42,343 nucleotides of DNA, from contig NZ_JAANIH010000073.1 of assembly GCF_014529705.1 (NCBI RefSeq), positions 1 through 42,343 on the forward strand, read 5' to 3'. The DNA comes from Bradyrhizobium campsiandrae (GTDB taxonomy: Bacteria > Pseudomonadota > Alphaproteobacteria > Rhizobiales > Xanthobacteraceae). Below the pieces are notes generated by a model. The model worked only from the letters and a program-made list of their open reading frames with translations, was not told the DNA's origin and ran no database searches. Both the position numbers and the translations under genes were made by a program. The first letter of the stretch is position 1, and each line of letters begins with the position of its first letter. Below, one piece after another: positions 1 through 7,952 of the stretch.

Positions 1-129
1 GAAGAAGGCGTTGCCCGCCACGGGCGTGCCGATCGCGCCCTCGTCGATCAGCTTGCGCGCGGTCTGGTGCCCACCACCGAGGAAGGTGTCGGGCGCGCAG
101 CCGACGCGAAGGCCCTTCTGCGCGGCGGC
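1..129 (-). pseudogene. Inverted fragment of a Gfo/Idh/MocA dehydrogenase (middle part)
   Basis: Read on the minus strand from about 129 down to 1, this stretch translates without a stop into a typical Gfo/Idh/MocA segment: QKGLRVGCAPDTFLGGG, then HQTARKLIDEGAIGTPVAG and NAFF. In this family that segment directly precedes the WHPNP...GGGPxLDMG region, and the GGGPMLDMG part is found on the plus strand from 124. The two pieces therefore look like neighbouring parts of one gene in opposite orientations, with about 20 residues between them missing or lying left of the window. Either a local inversion or an assembly or chimera join near 121-129 explains this. The fragment is not a complete gene. 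Confidence 0.75.
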
Positions 130-714
130 GGGCCGATGCTCGACATGGGTCCGTATTACATCACAGATCTCGTGCAGCTATTGGGACCGGTCGCCAGCGT
201 GATGGGCTCGACCGCGCGTCCGAAGTCCGAGCGTCTGGTCACCAGCCAGCCGATGAACGGCACTTTGATCCCGGTCGAGGTCTCGACCCATGTCGCAGGC
301 ACGCTCGAATTCGAAAGCGGGGCGGTGGTCTCGATCACGATGAGCTTCGATGTGCCGAAGCATCGGCACGCGCCGATCGAGATCTATGGCGACAAGGGCA
401 GCATGCTGGTGCCGGACCCGAACCGCTTCGGCGGCGAGGTGCAGGTCGCCAAGACCGGCGGCGAATTCGAGACGGTGCCGTTGACGCACGGGCACGTCGA
501 AGGCGAGTTCCGCTCCATCGGCGTCGCCGACATGGCGTCCGCGATCCTGAACAACCGGCCGCACCGCGCCAGCGGCGCGCTTGCGTTCCACGTGCTGGAG
601 GTGATGGAGGCGTTCCAGACCTCCGCGGACGAGGGCCGCCGCGTCAAGATCGAGAACCGCGTCGAGCGGCCGGCAATGCTGCCGGCCGGACGTGAAACCG
701 GACAGATCGACTGA
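124..714 (+). CDS. Gfo/Idh/MocA-family dehydrogenase, C-terminal part
   Basis: This is the C-terminal two thirds of an NAD(P)-dependent sugar or cyclitol dehydrogenase. Family homology starts at GGGPMLDMGPYYITDL (from about 124) and runs through the substrate-binding beta-sheet domain to the TGA at 712-714. The N-terminal Rossmann domain with its GxGxxG and EKP motifs is absent, and the sequence just upstream is inverted. The frame stays open to the window edge, but its translation before 124 is not family-like. Clustering with ThuA and a LacI regulator fits sugar catabolism, where such enzymes oxidise a sugar to a keto-sugar. Substrate unknown. Confidence 0.8.
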   Translation, partial: GGGPMLDMGPYYITDLVQLLGPVASVMGSTARPKSERLVTSQPMNGTLIPVEVSTHVAGTLEFESGAVVSITMSFDVPKHRHAPIEIYGDKGSMLVPDPNRFGGEVQVAKTGGEFETVPLTHGHVEGEFRSIGVADMASAILNNRPHRASGALAFHVLEVMEAFQTSADEGRRVKIENRVERPAMLPAGRETGQID

Positions 715-724
715 GGGAATGACC

Positions 725-1369
725 ATGCGCAAGGCAATGATTGTATGGGGCGGCTGGCCGGGACACGATCCGGATCTGTGTGCCTCGATGATCCGAGGCT
801 GGCTGAAGGCGGAAGGCTTCGAGGTCCGGGTTGAGACCACGACGGAGGCGTTTGGCGATCCCGCGATCCACGATCTCTCGTTGATCATCCCGATCTACAC
901 CATGTCGAGGATCGAGAAGGCCGACGCGCTCAATCTCTGCGCGGCGGTGCGCGGCGGTGTCGGGCTCGCCGGCCATCATGGCGGCATGTGCGATGCGTTC
1001 CGCGAGTCCGTCGATTACCAGTTCCTGTGCGGCGGGCAGTGGGTCGCCCATCCCGGCAATATCATCGACTATAAGGTCGACTTGACGCAGCCGGATGATC
1101 CCATCATGAAGGGCCTGAAGAGTTTCGAGCATCGTTCCGAGCAATATTACATGCATGTCGATCCCGCTATCGAGGTGTTGGCGACGACGACCTTCACCGG
1201 TGAGCACGCGCCTTGGATCGATGGCGTGGTGATGCCCGTGGTGTGGAAGAAGCGCTACGGCGCCGGCAGGGTGTTCTATTCCTCGCTCGGCCACCGCGCC
1301 TACGAGCTCGACGTGCCGGAGATCAGGACGCTGATGACCCGCGGCATGCTGTGGGCGGCGCGCGAATGA
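725..1369 (+). CDS. ThuA-like domain protein (sugar utilisation)
   Basis: A ThuA-family protein of about 214 residues with a class I glutamine-amidotransferase-like fold. Recognisable parts are the N-terminal KAMIVWGGWPGHDP strand-loop, the GGVGLAGHHGGMCDAFR turn, GGQWVAHPG, and the C-terminal RVFYSSLGHRAYE motif. In rhizobia ThuA works with a Gfo/Idh dehydrogenase (ThuB) in keto-sugar metabolism of trehalose and related disaccharides. The gene follows such a dehydrogenase after only 10 bases, which supports that role. The start at 725 is preferred because GAGGG at 713-717 is well spaced; 719 is an in-frame alternative. The stop overlaps the next start (ATGA). Confidence 0.85.
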   Translation: MRKAMIVWGGWPGHDPDLCASMIRGWLKAEGFEVRVETTTEAFGDPAIHDLSLIIPIYTMSRIEKADALNLCAAVRGGVGLAGHHGGMCDAFRESVDYQFLCGGQWVAHPGNIIDYKVDLTQPDDPIMKGLKSFEHRSEQYYMHVDPAIEVLATTTFTGEHAPWIDGVVMPVVWKKRYGAGRVFYSSLGHRAYELDVPEIRTLMTRGMLWAARE

Positions 1370-2415
1370 GAGGCGGCGCGACGCAGCCGGCGGTTCGCGC
1401 GACGCTGGAGGATGTCGCACGTGCGGCGGGCGTTTCGCTCGCCACTGTCGATCGCGTCGTCAACCGGCGCGAGGGCGTGCGCGCCAAGACGGTCGCCCGT
1501 GTCGAGGCTGCAGTGGCGAAACTCGGTTATCGTGCCGACGTCGCGGCGGCACGGCTTGCGCGCGGGCAGTCGTTTCGGTTCGCCTTCGTGCTGCCGGCCG
1601 GCAGCAATAGCTTCATGACCAACCTGTCCGAGCAGGTCCAGCGCACCGCGGAATGGCTGGCCAGCCAGCGCGGCTTCATCGACATCCTCCACGTCGACGT
1701 GTTCGATCCGGACGTCCTCGCCGGCGCGCTGGACGGCCTGTCGTCGGTCTATCAGGGGGTCGCCGTCGTCGCGCTCGACCATCCCAAGGTGCGTGACGCG
1801 ATCGATGAACTCACCGCGCGCGGGATCGCCGTGGTGACCCTCGTGTCCGATGCACCGAGCTCGCGCCGTCTGCACTATGTCGGAATCGACAATCCAGCCG
1901 CAGGGCGTACGGCAGCAACGCTGATGGGGCGCTTTCTCGCCGCGCGCGAGGGGAAGGTTGCGGTGATCGCCGGATCATTGTCGCTACGCGACCACACCGA
2001 GCGGCAGTTCGGCTTCCATCAGATCTTGTCCAGCGAGCATCCGAACCTCACGACGTTGCCGGTGATCGAGGGCCGGGACGACAGCGAACGAACGCGAGAG
2101 TTGACCGCTGCGCTGCTCAAGCGGCGTAACGACCTGCGCGGCATCTATTGCTGCGGCGCCGGCAATCGCGGCATTGCCGCGGCGCTCGAGGCGTCCGGGC
2201 GGGCGCGCGACGTGATCTGGATCACCCACGAGCTGACCCAGCACACGCGGCGCTTCCTGGTCCGCGGTACGCTCGATGCTGTCATCAACCAGGATCCCGG
2301 CCATGAGGCGCGTTCCGCCGCGCGCGTGCTGCTCGCGCATTGCTCCGGCGAGCCCATCAGTCCGGATCAGGAGCGCATCCGCATCGACATTTTTCTGCGC
2401 GACAATCTGCCGTGA
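1366..2415 (+). CDS. LacI-family transcriptional regulator
   Basis: A 349-residue repressor-type protein. An N-terminal LacI helix-turn-helix occupies roughly residues 12-60 (TLEDVARAAGVSLATVDRVVN, then a hinge region with LGYRADVAAARLARG). A periplasmic-binding-protein-like effector domain follows (GVAVVALDHP, GIDNPAAGRTAA, GIYCCGAGNRG, VINQDPGHEA). Its ATG overlaps the ThuA stop, so it is translationally coupled to the ThuA/dehydrogenase operon and probably controls it in response to a sugar. No operator can be assigned because the operon promoter lies outside the window. Confidence 0.88.
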   Translation: MRGGATQPAVRATLEDVARAAGVSLATVDRVVNRREGVRAKTVARVEAAVAKLGYRADVAAARLARGQSFRFAFVLPAGSNSFMTNLSEQVQRTAEWLASQRGFIDILHVDVFDPDVLAGALDGLSSVYQGVAVVALDHPKVRDAIDELTARGIAVVTLVSDAPSSRRLHYVGIDNPAAGRTAATLMGRFLAAREGKVAVIAGSLSLRDHTERQFGFHQILSSEHPNLTTLPVIEGRDDSERTRELTAALLKRRNDLRGIYCCGAGNRGIAAALEASGRARDVIWITHELTQHTRRFLVRGTLDAVINQDPGHEARSAARVLLAHCSGEPISPDQERIRIDIFLRDNLP

Positions 2416-2685
2416 CTTTTGCGGTTTCTTTGATGTGCACCGGCGCTTGGCGGGTTTGAGCCGGTATCCAACCTTCTCGGAGCGCTCCTGAGCGCCAATC
2501 CGTCCCGTGACATCTACGACTCGGTGCCAGCAGACCCCTCGCTTGGCCCTTCTTTTTCGGCAGGTCAGTTCGGCGACCGTGAGCCGCGTTGCACAGTTTT
2601 GCTACACGTCGACACGAATTACGGCAATTTTCGCTGCAACAACGCGCTTGACATAATATTCGATCTCAACGACCGTAACGCACGA

Positions 2686-2761
2686 GCGTGGGGCAAGGCA
2701 GCCCGTCAACGCGAACAAGTTCAAACCATCTCCAACGCCACGCGCAAGCGTGTTTGGTTGG
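2686..2761 (+). promoter_or_regulatory. Candidate ANTAR-binding tandem hairpins (P1 and P2)
   Basis: P1 has stem GGGC (2691-2694) and GCCC (2701-2704) closing the loop AAGGCA (2695-2700). This hexaloop has A at position 1 and G at position 4, the pattern reported for ANTAR targets. Flanking GCGT and ACGC can extend the stem across an internal loop. P2 has an outer stem CCAAC (2732-2736) with GTTGG (2757-2761) and an inner stem CACGC (2739-2743) with GCGTG (2748-2752) around GCAA. P2 does not show the A1/G4 hexaloop, so the match is partial. Confidence 0.55.
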
Positions 2762-2769
2762 CGGCGAGG

Positions 2770-2811
2770 GCGCCCTCGGCTTCATTAGCCGGCGGGCGCT
2801 TTTTTGTTTTT
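2770..2811 (+). terminator. Intrinsic leader terminator (attenuator) before the amiC-like gene
   Basis: GCGCCC (2770-2775) pairs with GGGCGC (2794-2799), and CGGCT (2777-2781) pairs with AGCCG (2787-2791) around the loop TCATT. Six T residues follow at 2800-2805, then a G and five more T. It ends about 10 bases before the amiC-like start codon, so it can only make sense as a conditional terminator in that gene's leader. CGAGGGC and GCCCTCG at 2765-2778 form an overlapping palindrome that could compete with the terminator stem. Confidence 0.8.
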
Positions 2812-2821
2812 GGATCGAGTG

Positions 2822-3982
2822 ATGACGCGAAGGCATTATCGGATCGGCGTGATGTTCTCGACGACGGGCTCATACAGCGTCGTCGCACGTTCGATCCTCA
2901 ATGGCGCGTTGCTGGCGTTTCAGGAGGTCAATGCCGGCAACTCCGGCATTGAGCTGGAGCCGGTCGTGGTCAATCCGTCCGGCGATCTGGCGCGCTATCG
3001 CTCACTCAGCCTCGAGCTGCTCGGTTGCGGCATTCGCCATGTGGTCGGCTGCTACACTTCGTCGAGCCGCAAGGAGGTGATCCCCTGCTTCGAGAAGTTC
3101 GACGGATTGCTATGGTATCCCTCGCATTACGAAGGTTTCGAGAGTTCCGACAATGTCATCTATACCGGAGCCGCGCCCAACCAGCACGTGCTGCCGTTGG
3201 TCGACTATCTGGCCTCCCGGGTGGGCTCGCGTGCCTTCTGTATCGGCTCGAATTACATCTGGGCCTGGGAGAACAACCGCATCTTTCGTGAGGCGCTGAT
3301 CGCTCGCGGCGGCTCGGTGCTCGCGGAGCGCTACCTCTCGGTCGGCGACACCGAGGTCGACCAGGTCATCGCGGCCATCATCGATCAGCGTCCCGATTTC
3401 GTCTTCAACAATTTGATCGGCACCAGCGCCTACGCGTTCTTCCGTGCGTTCCGCGCCGCCTGCCGTGCCCGCGGCATCGACCAGGCCGCGGAGATCCCGG
3501 TCGCGAGCTGCACGCTCTCGGAACCGGAACTGCCGGAGATCGGTCCTGATGCGGTCGATGGGCATCTGTCTTCCAGTGTCTACTTCTCGTCACTGAACTC
3601 GCCTGAAAATGCCGACTTCATCGGTGCCTATACGCGGTCCTTTCCGGATGGACCGGTGTCCTCGGCCGATGCCGAAGCCTCTTACATCGCCGTCAAGCTG
3701 CTCGCTGCGGCCTTGTCGCGGGCCGGCACCGACGATGCCCGCACCGTGCGGGCTGCCGTCGCCGATCAGCGGCTGCGCGCGCCCCAGGGCGAGGTCCGGA
3801 TTGACCGGGAGACTTTTCATGCCTGGCTCACGCCACGGATCGGCCGGTCGGCTGCCAATGGCCAATTTGAGGTGCTGCTGGAGTCGCGCGAGCCGATCGC
3901 GCCCGATCCCTATCTCGTCCAGTCGTCGCCGCGCTTTGCCAGTGCAATGCGCTCTCCGCTTTTGAAAGTGGTGCAATCATGA
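2822..3982 (+). CDS. amiC: AmiC-like cytoplasmic amide sensor (negative regulator)
   Basis: A 386-residue type I periplasmic-binding-fold protein with no signal peptide, so it should be cytoplasmic. It begins RRHYRIGVMFSTTGSYS, followed by the ligand-lobe motifs NPSGDLARYRSL, GCYTSSSRKEV, LLWYPSHYEGFE and VYTGAAPNQH-like sequence. This is the AmiC/FmdD/UrtA branch that binds short amides or urea. In Pseudomonas, AmiC sequesters the ANTAR antiterminator AmiR until amide binds. The ATGA overlap with the amiR-like gene strongly supports the same pairing. ATG 2822 was chosen; GTG 2819 is directly adjacent and in frame. Confidence 0.85.
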   Translation: MTRRHYRIGVMFSTTGSYSVVARSILNGALLAFQEVNAGNSGIELEPVVVNPSGDLARYRSLSLELLGCGIRHVVGCYTSSSRKEVIPCFEKFDGLLWYPSHYEGFESSDNVIYTGAAPNQHVLPLVDYLASRVGSRAFCIGSNYIWAWENNRIFREALIARGGSVLAERYLSVGDTEVDQVIAAIIDQRPDFVFNNLIGTSAYAFFRAFRAACRARGIDQAAEIPVASCTLSEPELPEIGPDAVDGHLSSSVYFSSLNSPENADFIGAYTRSFPDGPVSSADAEASYIAVKLLAAALSRAGTDDARTVRAAVADQRLRAPQGEVRIDRETFHAWLTPRIGRSAANGQFEVLLESREPIAPDPYLVQSSPRFASAMRSPLLKVVQS

Positions 3983-4644
3983 GCTCCCGACTGTTACAGA
4001 ACTTCAAGGGCGGCCGCGCCATCGTCGTCACGCGCCGAGGCGGATGGGAGAGCACGCTCGAGACGACGCTGGCCAAGCTCGGCGTGTCCACCGAATATCC
4101 TGAGATCATCGACGGCCGCGCCCAGATCGATCCTGCCAGCCTCCAGGCCGATCGCGATATCCTGTTCGTGGACGGCGACCTCGAAGGCGCGGTCGCGATC
4201 GAGGTCGACCCGGCCTCGCGTCTGCCGCCGGTGCCGGTGATCGGCCTCGTCGGCGTCGAGGCGCCGAGCCGGCTGAAGGCGCTGGTCAATCTCGGTGCGA
4301 CCTCGTTCCTGCGTAAGCCGGTGCATGGCGGTGCGGTCTACGCCTCGTTGTTCATGGGTATCAACCAATTCCTGCTGCGCGCCGAAATGAGCGCGCGCCT
4401 CCAGGACCTCGAGGAACGCCGTCGGGGCCGGCGCGCGGTGATCCGGGCCGTCATCCTGCTGATGCAGCAGGGCGGTCTCGACGAGGAGGGCGCCTATTCC
4501 CAGCTCCGCCGCGAAAGCATGCGCGCGCGGCAGAACATGGAACTCTACTGCGAGGAGTTTCTGAGCAAGCGGGCTAAGCCGCCCGACACGACCGGCCGCA
4601 CGACCGGCATCATGCTGCAAGGCGGCAACAAGCAAGCCATCTAG
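3979..4644 (+). CDS. amiR: AmiR-like ANTAR-domain antiterminator
   Basis: A 221-residue protein with AmiR architecture. An N-terminal pseudo-receiver fold covers about residues 10-120 (VDGDLEGAVAIEVD, GATSFLRKPVHGGAVYASL). An arginine- and glutamate-rich coiled coil follows around 130-148, then a C-terminal ANTAR three-helix domain at about 148-195 (VIRAVILLMQQGGLDEEGAY, LRRESMRARQNMELYCEEFL). ANTAR proteins bind paired RNA hairpins and prevent termination. The likely target is the leader at 2686-2811 of its own operon. The start overlaps the amiC-like stop. The C-terminal tail of about 25 residues looks unstructured. Confidence 0.87.
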   Translation: MSSRLLQNFKGGRAIVVTRRGGWESTLETTLAKLGVSTEYPEIIDGRAQIDPASLQADRDILFVDGDLEGAVAIEVDPASRLPPVPVIGLVGVEAPSRLKALVNLGATSFLRKPVHGGAVYASLFMGINQFLLRAEMSARLQDLEERRRGRRAVIRAVILLMQQGGLDEEGAYSQLRRESMRARQNMELYCEEFLSKRAKPPDTTGRTTGIMLQGGNKQAI

Positions 4645-4654
4645 GAGAAGCAAA

Positions 4655-5896
4655 ATGAGCAAGTCTGTATTGCGGGGGCTGCGTGCCGCAGCCCTCACGG
4701 GGACGCTTGTCTTCGGATCATCGCTGGCACAGGCGGCCGAGAACCCGATCAAGCTCGGCGTGCTGGAAGACCAGTCCGGCGATTTCGCCGCGGCCACGAT
4801 CGGCAAGGTCCACGCCATTCAGCTCGCGGCCGACGAGATCAACAAGGCCGGCGGCATCATGGGCCGGCCGCTCGAGCTCGTGGCCTATGACACCCAGTCC
4901 GACAACACGCGCTACCAGGAGTTCATGCGCCGCGTGCTCCAGCGCGACAAGGTCGATGTCGTGTTCGCGGGCTTCTCTTCGGCCTCGCGCGAGGCGTACC
5001 GGCCGATCGTCGACCAGTTCAACGGCTTTGCCTTCTACAACAACCAGTATGAAGGCGGGGTCTGCGACGGCCACATGATCGTGACCGGCGCGGTGCCGGA
5101 GCAGCAGTTCTCCACGCTCATTCCCTACATGATGGAGAAGTACGGCAAGAACGTCTACACGCTCGCTGCCGACTACAATTTCGGCCAGATATCGGCGGAA
5201 TGGGTGCGCAAGATCGTCAAGGAGAACGGCGGCAAGATGGCTGGCGAGGAGTTCATTCCGCTCGGCGTCTCGCAATTCTCCCAGAGCATCCAGAACATCC
5301 AGAAGGCCAAGCCGGACTTCGTCGTCACGCTGCTGGTCGGCACCGCGCAGGCCTCATATTACGAGCAGGCGGCTTCGGCCAGCGTCAACCTGCCGATGGC
5401 CTCCTCGGTCAATGTCGGCCAGGGCTATGAGCACAAGCGCTTCAAGCCGCCGAGCCTGAAGGACATGTATGTCACGACCAACTACATCGAGGAGATCGAC
5501 TCGCCCAAGAGCAAGGAGTTCTACGCCAAGTTCAAGGCCAAGTTCCCGAGCGAGCCCTATGTGAACCAGGAGGCCGAAAATTCCTATCTCGCCGTCTATC
5601 TCTACAAGCAGATGGTGGAGCGGGCGAAGTCGACCAAGCGCGAGGACATCCGCAAGGTGATCGCGCTGGGCGATGTCTGCATGGAGGCTCCGGAGGGCAA
5701 GGTCTGCATCGACCCGAAGAGCCAGCACATGTCGCACACGATCTATCTCGCCAAGGTCGGTGCCGATCACTCGATCTCGTTCCCGAAGACCTGGGAGGAC
5801 ATCAAGCCGTACTGGCTGGGTGAAGCCGGCTGCGACCTCACCAAGAAGGATCCGATGGCCCAGTATACTCCGTCGAATCCGCCGCCGAAACCCTGA
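4655..5896 (+). CDS. Amide/urea ABC transporter solute-binding protein
   Basis: A 413-residue secreted binding protein. A Sec signal peptide spans about residues 1-27, ending ...SSLAQAA before ENPIKLGVLEDQSG. The mature protein is of the UrtA/FmdD type (AIQLAADEINKAGGIMGRP, YDTQSDNTRYQEF, YNNQYEGGVCDG). It should deliver urea or short amides to the permeases encoded just downstream. AGGAG at about 4644 gives a good ribosome site. It follows amiR after 10 bases, and a strong stem-loop lies between it and the permease genes. The related AmiC-like protein lacks a signal peptide, which separates sensor from transporter function. Confidence 0.88.
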   Translation: MSKSVLRGLRAAALTGTLVFGSSLAQAAENPIKLGVLEDQSGDFAAATIGKVHAIQLAADEINKAGGIMGRPLELVAYDTQSDNTRYQEFMRRVLQRDKVDVVFAGFSSASREAYRPIVDQFNGFAFYNNQYEGGVCDGHMIVTGAVPEQQFSTLIPYMMEKYGKNVYTLAADYNFGQISAEWVRKIVKENGGKMAGEEFIPLGVSQFSQSIQNIQKAKPDFVVTLLVGTAQASYYEQAASASVNLPMASSVNVGQGYEHKRFKPPSLKDMYVTTNYIEEIDSPKSKEFYAKFKAKFPSEPYVNQEAENSYLAVYLYKQMVERAKSTKREDIRKVIALGDVCMEAPEGKVCIDPKSQHMSHTIYLAKVGADHSISFPKTWEDIKPYWLGEAGCDLTKKDPMAQYTPSNPPPKP

Positions 5897-5908
5897 CCGG
5901 CGGCCAGT

Positions 5909-5946
5909 CGCCCCGGCGCCTCCGGCGTTGCCGGCGCGCCGGGGCG
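5909..5946 (+). other. GC-rich intercistronic stem-loop
   Basis: CGCCCCGGCG (5909-5918) is a perfect 10-base complement of CGCCGGGGCG (5937-5946), with a GC-rich 18-base loop that can itself pair. No T-run follows, so it is unlikely to be an efficient intrinsic terminator. Its place just after the binding-protein gene and before the permeases fits an mRNA-stabilising or processing element that raises binding-protein output over the membrane subunits; that role is inferred. Confidence 0.6.
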
Positions 5947-5999
5947 ATTACGGACAGCTGCGGCGGCAACGCCGCGTCCTCCCACATTCTGGTTGATTC

Positions 6000-6872
6000 A
6001 TGGACATCGCAACCCTTGCATTCTCGGCGCTCTATCAATTCGGCGACGCCTTCGCGTTTCTGGTGCTTTCGGCCTGCGGGCTCGCGGTGATCTTCGGTAT
6101 GATGGGCGTGATCAATCTTGCCCATGGCGAATTCATCATGTGCGGGGCCTATGTCACGGCCGCGACCGTGCATGCCGGCCTGCCGCTGCCGCTCGGGATT
6201 CTCGCCGGCACACTCGTGTCGGCTCTCGTCGGCGTGGTGGTGGAACTCGCGGTGATCCGCCATCTCTACGACCGTCCGCTCGACACCATCGTCGCCACCT
6301 GGGGCCTCAGCCTGATCGCGACGCAGGGCACGCTGATCATGGTCGGCTCGACCATGGCGGGCGTCGGCACGCCGTTCGGTAGTTTCCAGGTCGGGGCGTA
6401 CTCCTATTCGATCTATCGCATTGTGCTGTTCGGCGCCGCGCTCGGTGTGCTCGCCGCGCTCTACGCGCTGTTCAACTGGACCCGTTTCGGCGTGCTGGCG
6501 CGCGCCACGATCCAGGTGCCGCATATGGCCGCTGCCCTCGGCGTCGACACCCGCCTGATCTACAGCCTCCCCTTCGCCTGCGGGGCAGGGCTCGCCGGCC
6601 TCGCCGGCGGCCTCTACGCCCCGACCATGACGCTGGTGCCGACGATGGGCGCGACCTTCATCATGGAGGCCTTCGTCACTGTCGTGATCGGCGGCGCCGA
6701 CGTCTTCCTCGGCACGGCGCCGGCCGGCGGCGTGCTCGCGGTGGTCAAGTCGGCGATGACGTCGTGGCAGGGGCAACTGTTCGGCCAGATCGGCCTGCTT
6801 GTTGCCGTGATCATCGTCGTCCGGGTGCTGCCGAAAGGCATCTCGGGATTCGTGCTGCGCGAGCGGACCTGA
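6000..6872 (+). CDS. ABC transporter permease, LivH/UrtB type
   Basis: A 290-residue inner-membrane permease of the branched-chain amino acid/urea family. Family hallmarks are GLAVIFGMMGVINLAHGEFIM near the N-terminus, VELAVIRHLYDRPLDTI, and VTVVIGGADVFLGTAPAGGVL near the C-terminus. About eight hydrophobic segments are visible. It forms the channel with the LivM-type protein encoded next. The start at 6000 has only a weak upstream purine stretch, which fits translation within a polycistronic mRNA. Confidence 0.88.
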   Translation: MDIATLAFSALYQFGDAFAFLVLSACGLAVIFGMMGVINLAHGEFIMCGAYVTAATVHAGLPLPLGILAGTLVSALVGVVVELAVIRHLYDRPLDTIVATWGLSLIATQGTLIMVGSTMAGVGTPFGSFQVGAYSYSIYRIVLFGAALGVLAALYALFNWTRFGVLARATIQVPHMAAALGVDTRLIYSLPFACGAGLAGLAGGLYAPTMTLVPTMGATFIMEAFVTVVIGGADVFLGTAPAGGVLAVVKSAMTSWQGQLFGQIGLLVAVIIVVRVLPKGISGFVLRERT

Positions 6873-6887
6873 CGGAGCGATAACGCC

Positions 6888-7952
6888 GTGAATAGTTTCC
6901 TCTCGCTGTTTCGTCGTCTCGAAGGGCCGCAGACCGTCGGGCGCGGTCCGGCCTTCTGGGGCGCGTTTGCCATCGTGCTGCTCGCCGCGCTGGCCTATCC
7001 GTTGTTCAGCGACGGCTATACCGTCGGCAATACCGTCTACTTTTTCGTCTGGGTGTTCATCGCGCTCAGCCTGTGCCTGATCTGGGGCTATGGCGGTTCG
7101 TTGTCCTTCGGACAGACAGCTTTCTTCGGGATCGCCGGCTATGGCTACGGCATCCTGACCATCAATTTCGGCTCGGCCTACGGTTTCACGCTGCTCGCGC
7201 TGGTGCTCGCGGTGATGATCGCCGCGCTGTTCGCGGTCCTGCTCGGCTATTTCATGTTCTTCGGCCGCATCGCCGGTGTCTTTCTCGGCATCGTCACGCT
7301 CGCAGTGACCTTGATGCTGGAGCGCTTCATGGCGCAGACGGCGGGGCCCGAGTGGCACGTCGGAGCCGCGCGCCTCAACGGCTTCAACGGCATGAGCGCG
7401 ATGCCGCCGCTGACGATCCCCTGGCCGGGCGAGCCGATCGTGCTGTTCGCGGATGTCGGCCTGTACTATCTCGTGCTCGGCCTGCTGGTGCTCGTCTATC
7501 TGGGCCTGCGCATCCTGATGAACTCCTCGTTTGGCAACGTCATTGTCGCGATCCGCGAGAATCCCGAGCGCGCGGAGATGCTCGGCTACGACGTGCGCAA
7601 GTACCAGCTCATTACCTTCGTCATCGGCGCCGCTCTCGCAGGGCTCTCCGGCGTGCTCTACACGGTGTGGGGGCAGTACATCACGCCGTCCAGCATGGGC
7701 ATGACCGCGGCCGCATTGCCGCTGATCTGGGTTGCCGTCGGCGGCCGCAGCGACCTGACCTCGACGGTGATCGGCACGCTGATCGTGCTCGCCGCGTTCC
7801 AGGCGCTGACGATCTACGGCAGCCAGTATGCTCTCGTGTTCATGGGCGTGCTGCTGGTGCTCACGGTCCTGATCGCGCCGAACGGCCTCGTGCTCGGGGT
7901 GATGAACTGGCTTGGCCGCTTCGCCAGCCGCTTCCTGCAGAGGGCCGGCTGA
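6888..7952 (+). CDS. ABC transporter permease, LivM/UrtC type
   Basis: A 354-residue membrane permease. Diagnostic parts are SLCLIWGYGGSLSFGQTAFFG, the AIRENPERAEMLGYDVRKYQL cytoplasmic coupling segment that contacts the ATPases, and GVLYTVWGQYITPSSMGM. It begins with GTG at 6888 behind GGAG and ends at TGA 7950-7952, whose last base is the first base of the next ATG. It partners with the LivH-type permease upstream to import amides or urea. Confidence 0.88.
   Translation: MNSFLSLFRRLEGPQTVGRGPAFWGAFAIVLLAALAYPLFSDGYTVGNTVYFFVWVFIALSLCLIWGYGGSLSFGQTAFFGIAGYGYGILTINFGSAYGFTLLALVLAVMIAALFAVLLGYFMFFGRIAGVFLGIVTLAVTLMLERFMAQTAGPEWHVGAARLNGFNGMSAMPPLTIPWPGEPIVLFADVGLYYLVLGLLVLVYLGLRILMNSSFGNVIVAIRENPERAEMLGYDVRKYQLITFVIGAALAGLSGVLYTVWGQYITPSSMGMTAAALPLIWVAVGGRSDLTSTVIGTLIVLAAFQALTIYGSQYALVFMGVLLVLTVLIAPNGLVLGVMNWLGRFASRFLQRAG

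Larger units (their letters stand above)
2416..2821 (+). promoter_or_regulatory. Non-coding leader and promoter region of the amide operon
   Basis: About 400 bases without a convincing gene separate the LacI regulator from the amiC-like gene. The last 130 bases form an RNA leader: a hairpin with a six-base loop at 2691-2704, a second compound hairpin at 2732-2761, and an intrinsic terminator at 2770-2811 placed just before the first gene. TTGACA at 2648-2653 and TAATAT at 2654-2659 are adjacent, not spaced like a sigma70 promoter, so the start point is unclear. The layout matches leaders read by ANTAR proteins, and an ANTAR protein is encoded by the second gene of this operon. Confidence 0.65.

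Noticed and set aside
2589..2603. Sigma54-like TTGCACAGTTTTGCT upstream of the amide operon
   Set aside because: The GG element is TG and the distance to the -12 GC is one base short; sigma54 promoters tolerate neither well.
2648..2659. TTGACA directly followed by TAATAT as a sigma70 promoter
   Set aside because: The two hexamers are adjacent instead of about 17 bases apart, and no good partner was found for either.
2524..2952. Open frame covering the leader before the amiC-like gene
   Set aside because: It runs through the terminator hairpin and into the amiC-like gene in another frame, and its translation has no domain.
5838..7358. Long minus-strand open frame opposite the permease genes
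   Set aside because: Low-complexity charged translation with no domain; the plus strand carries intact permeases.
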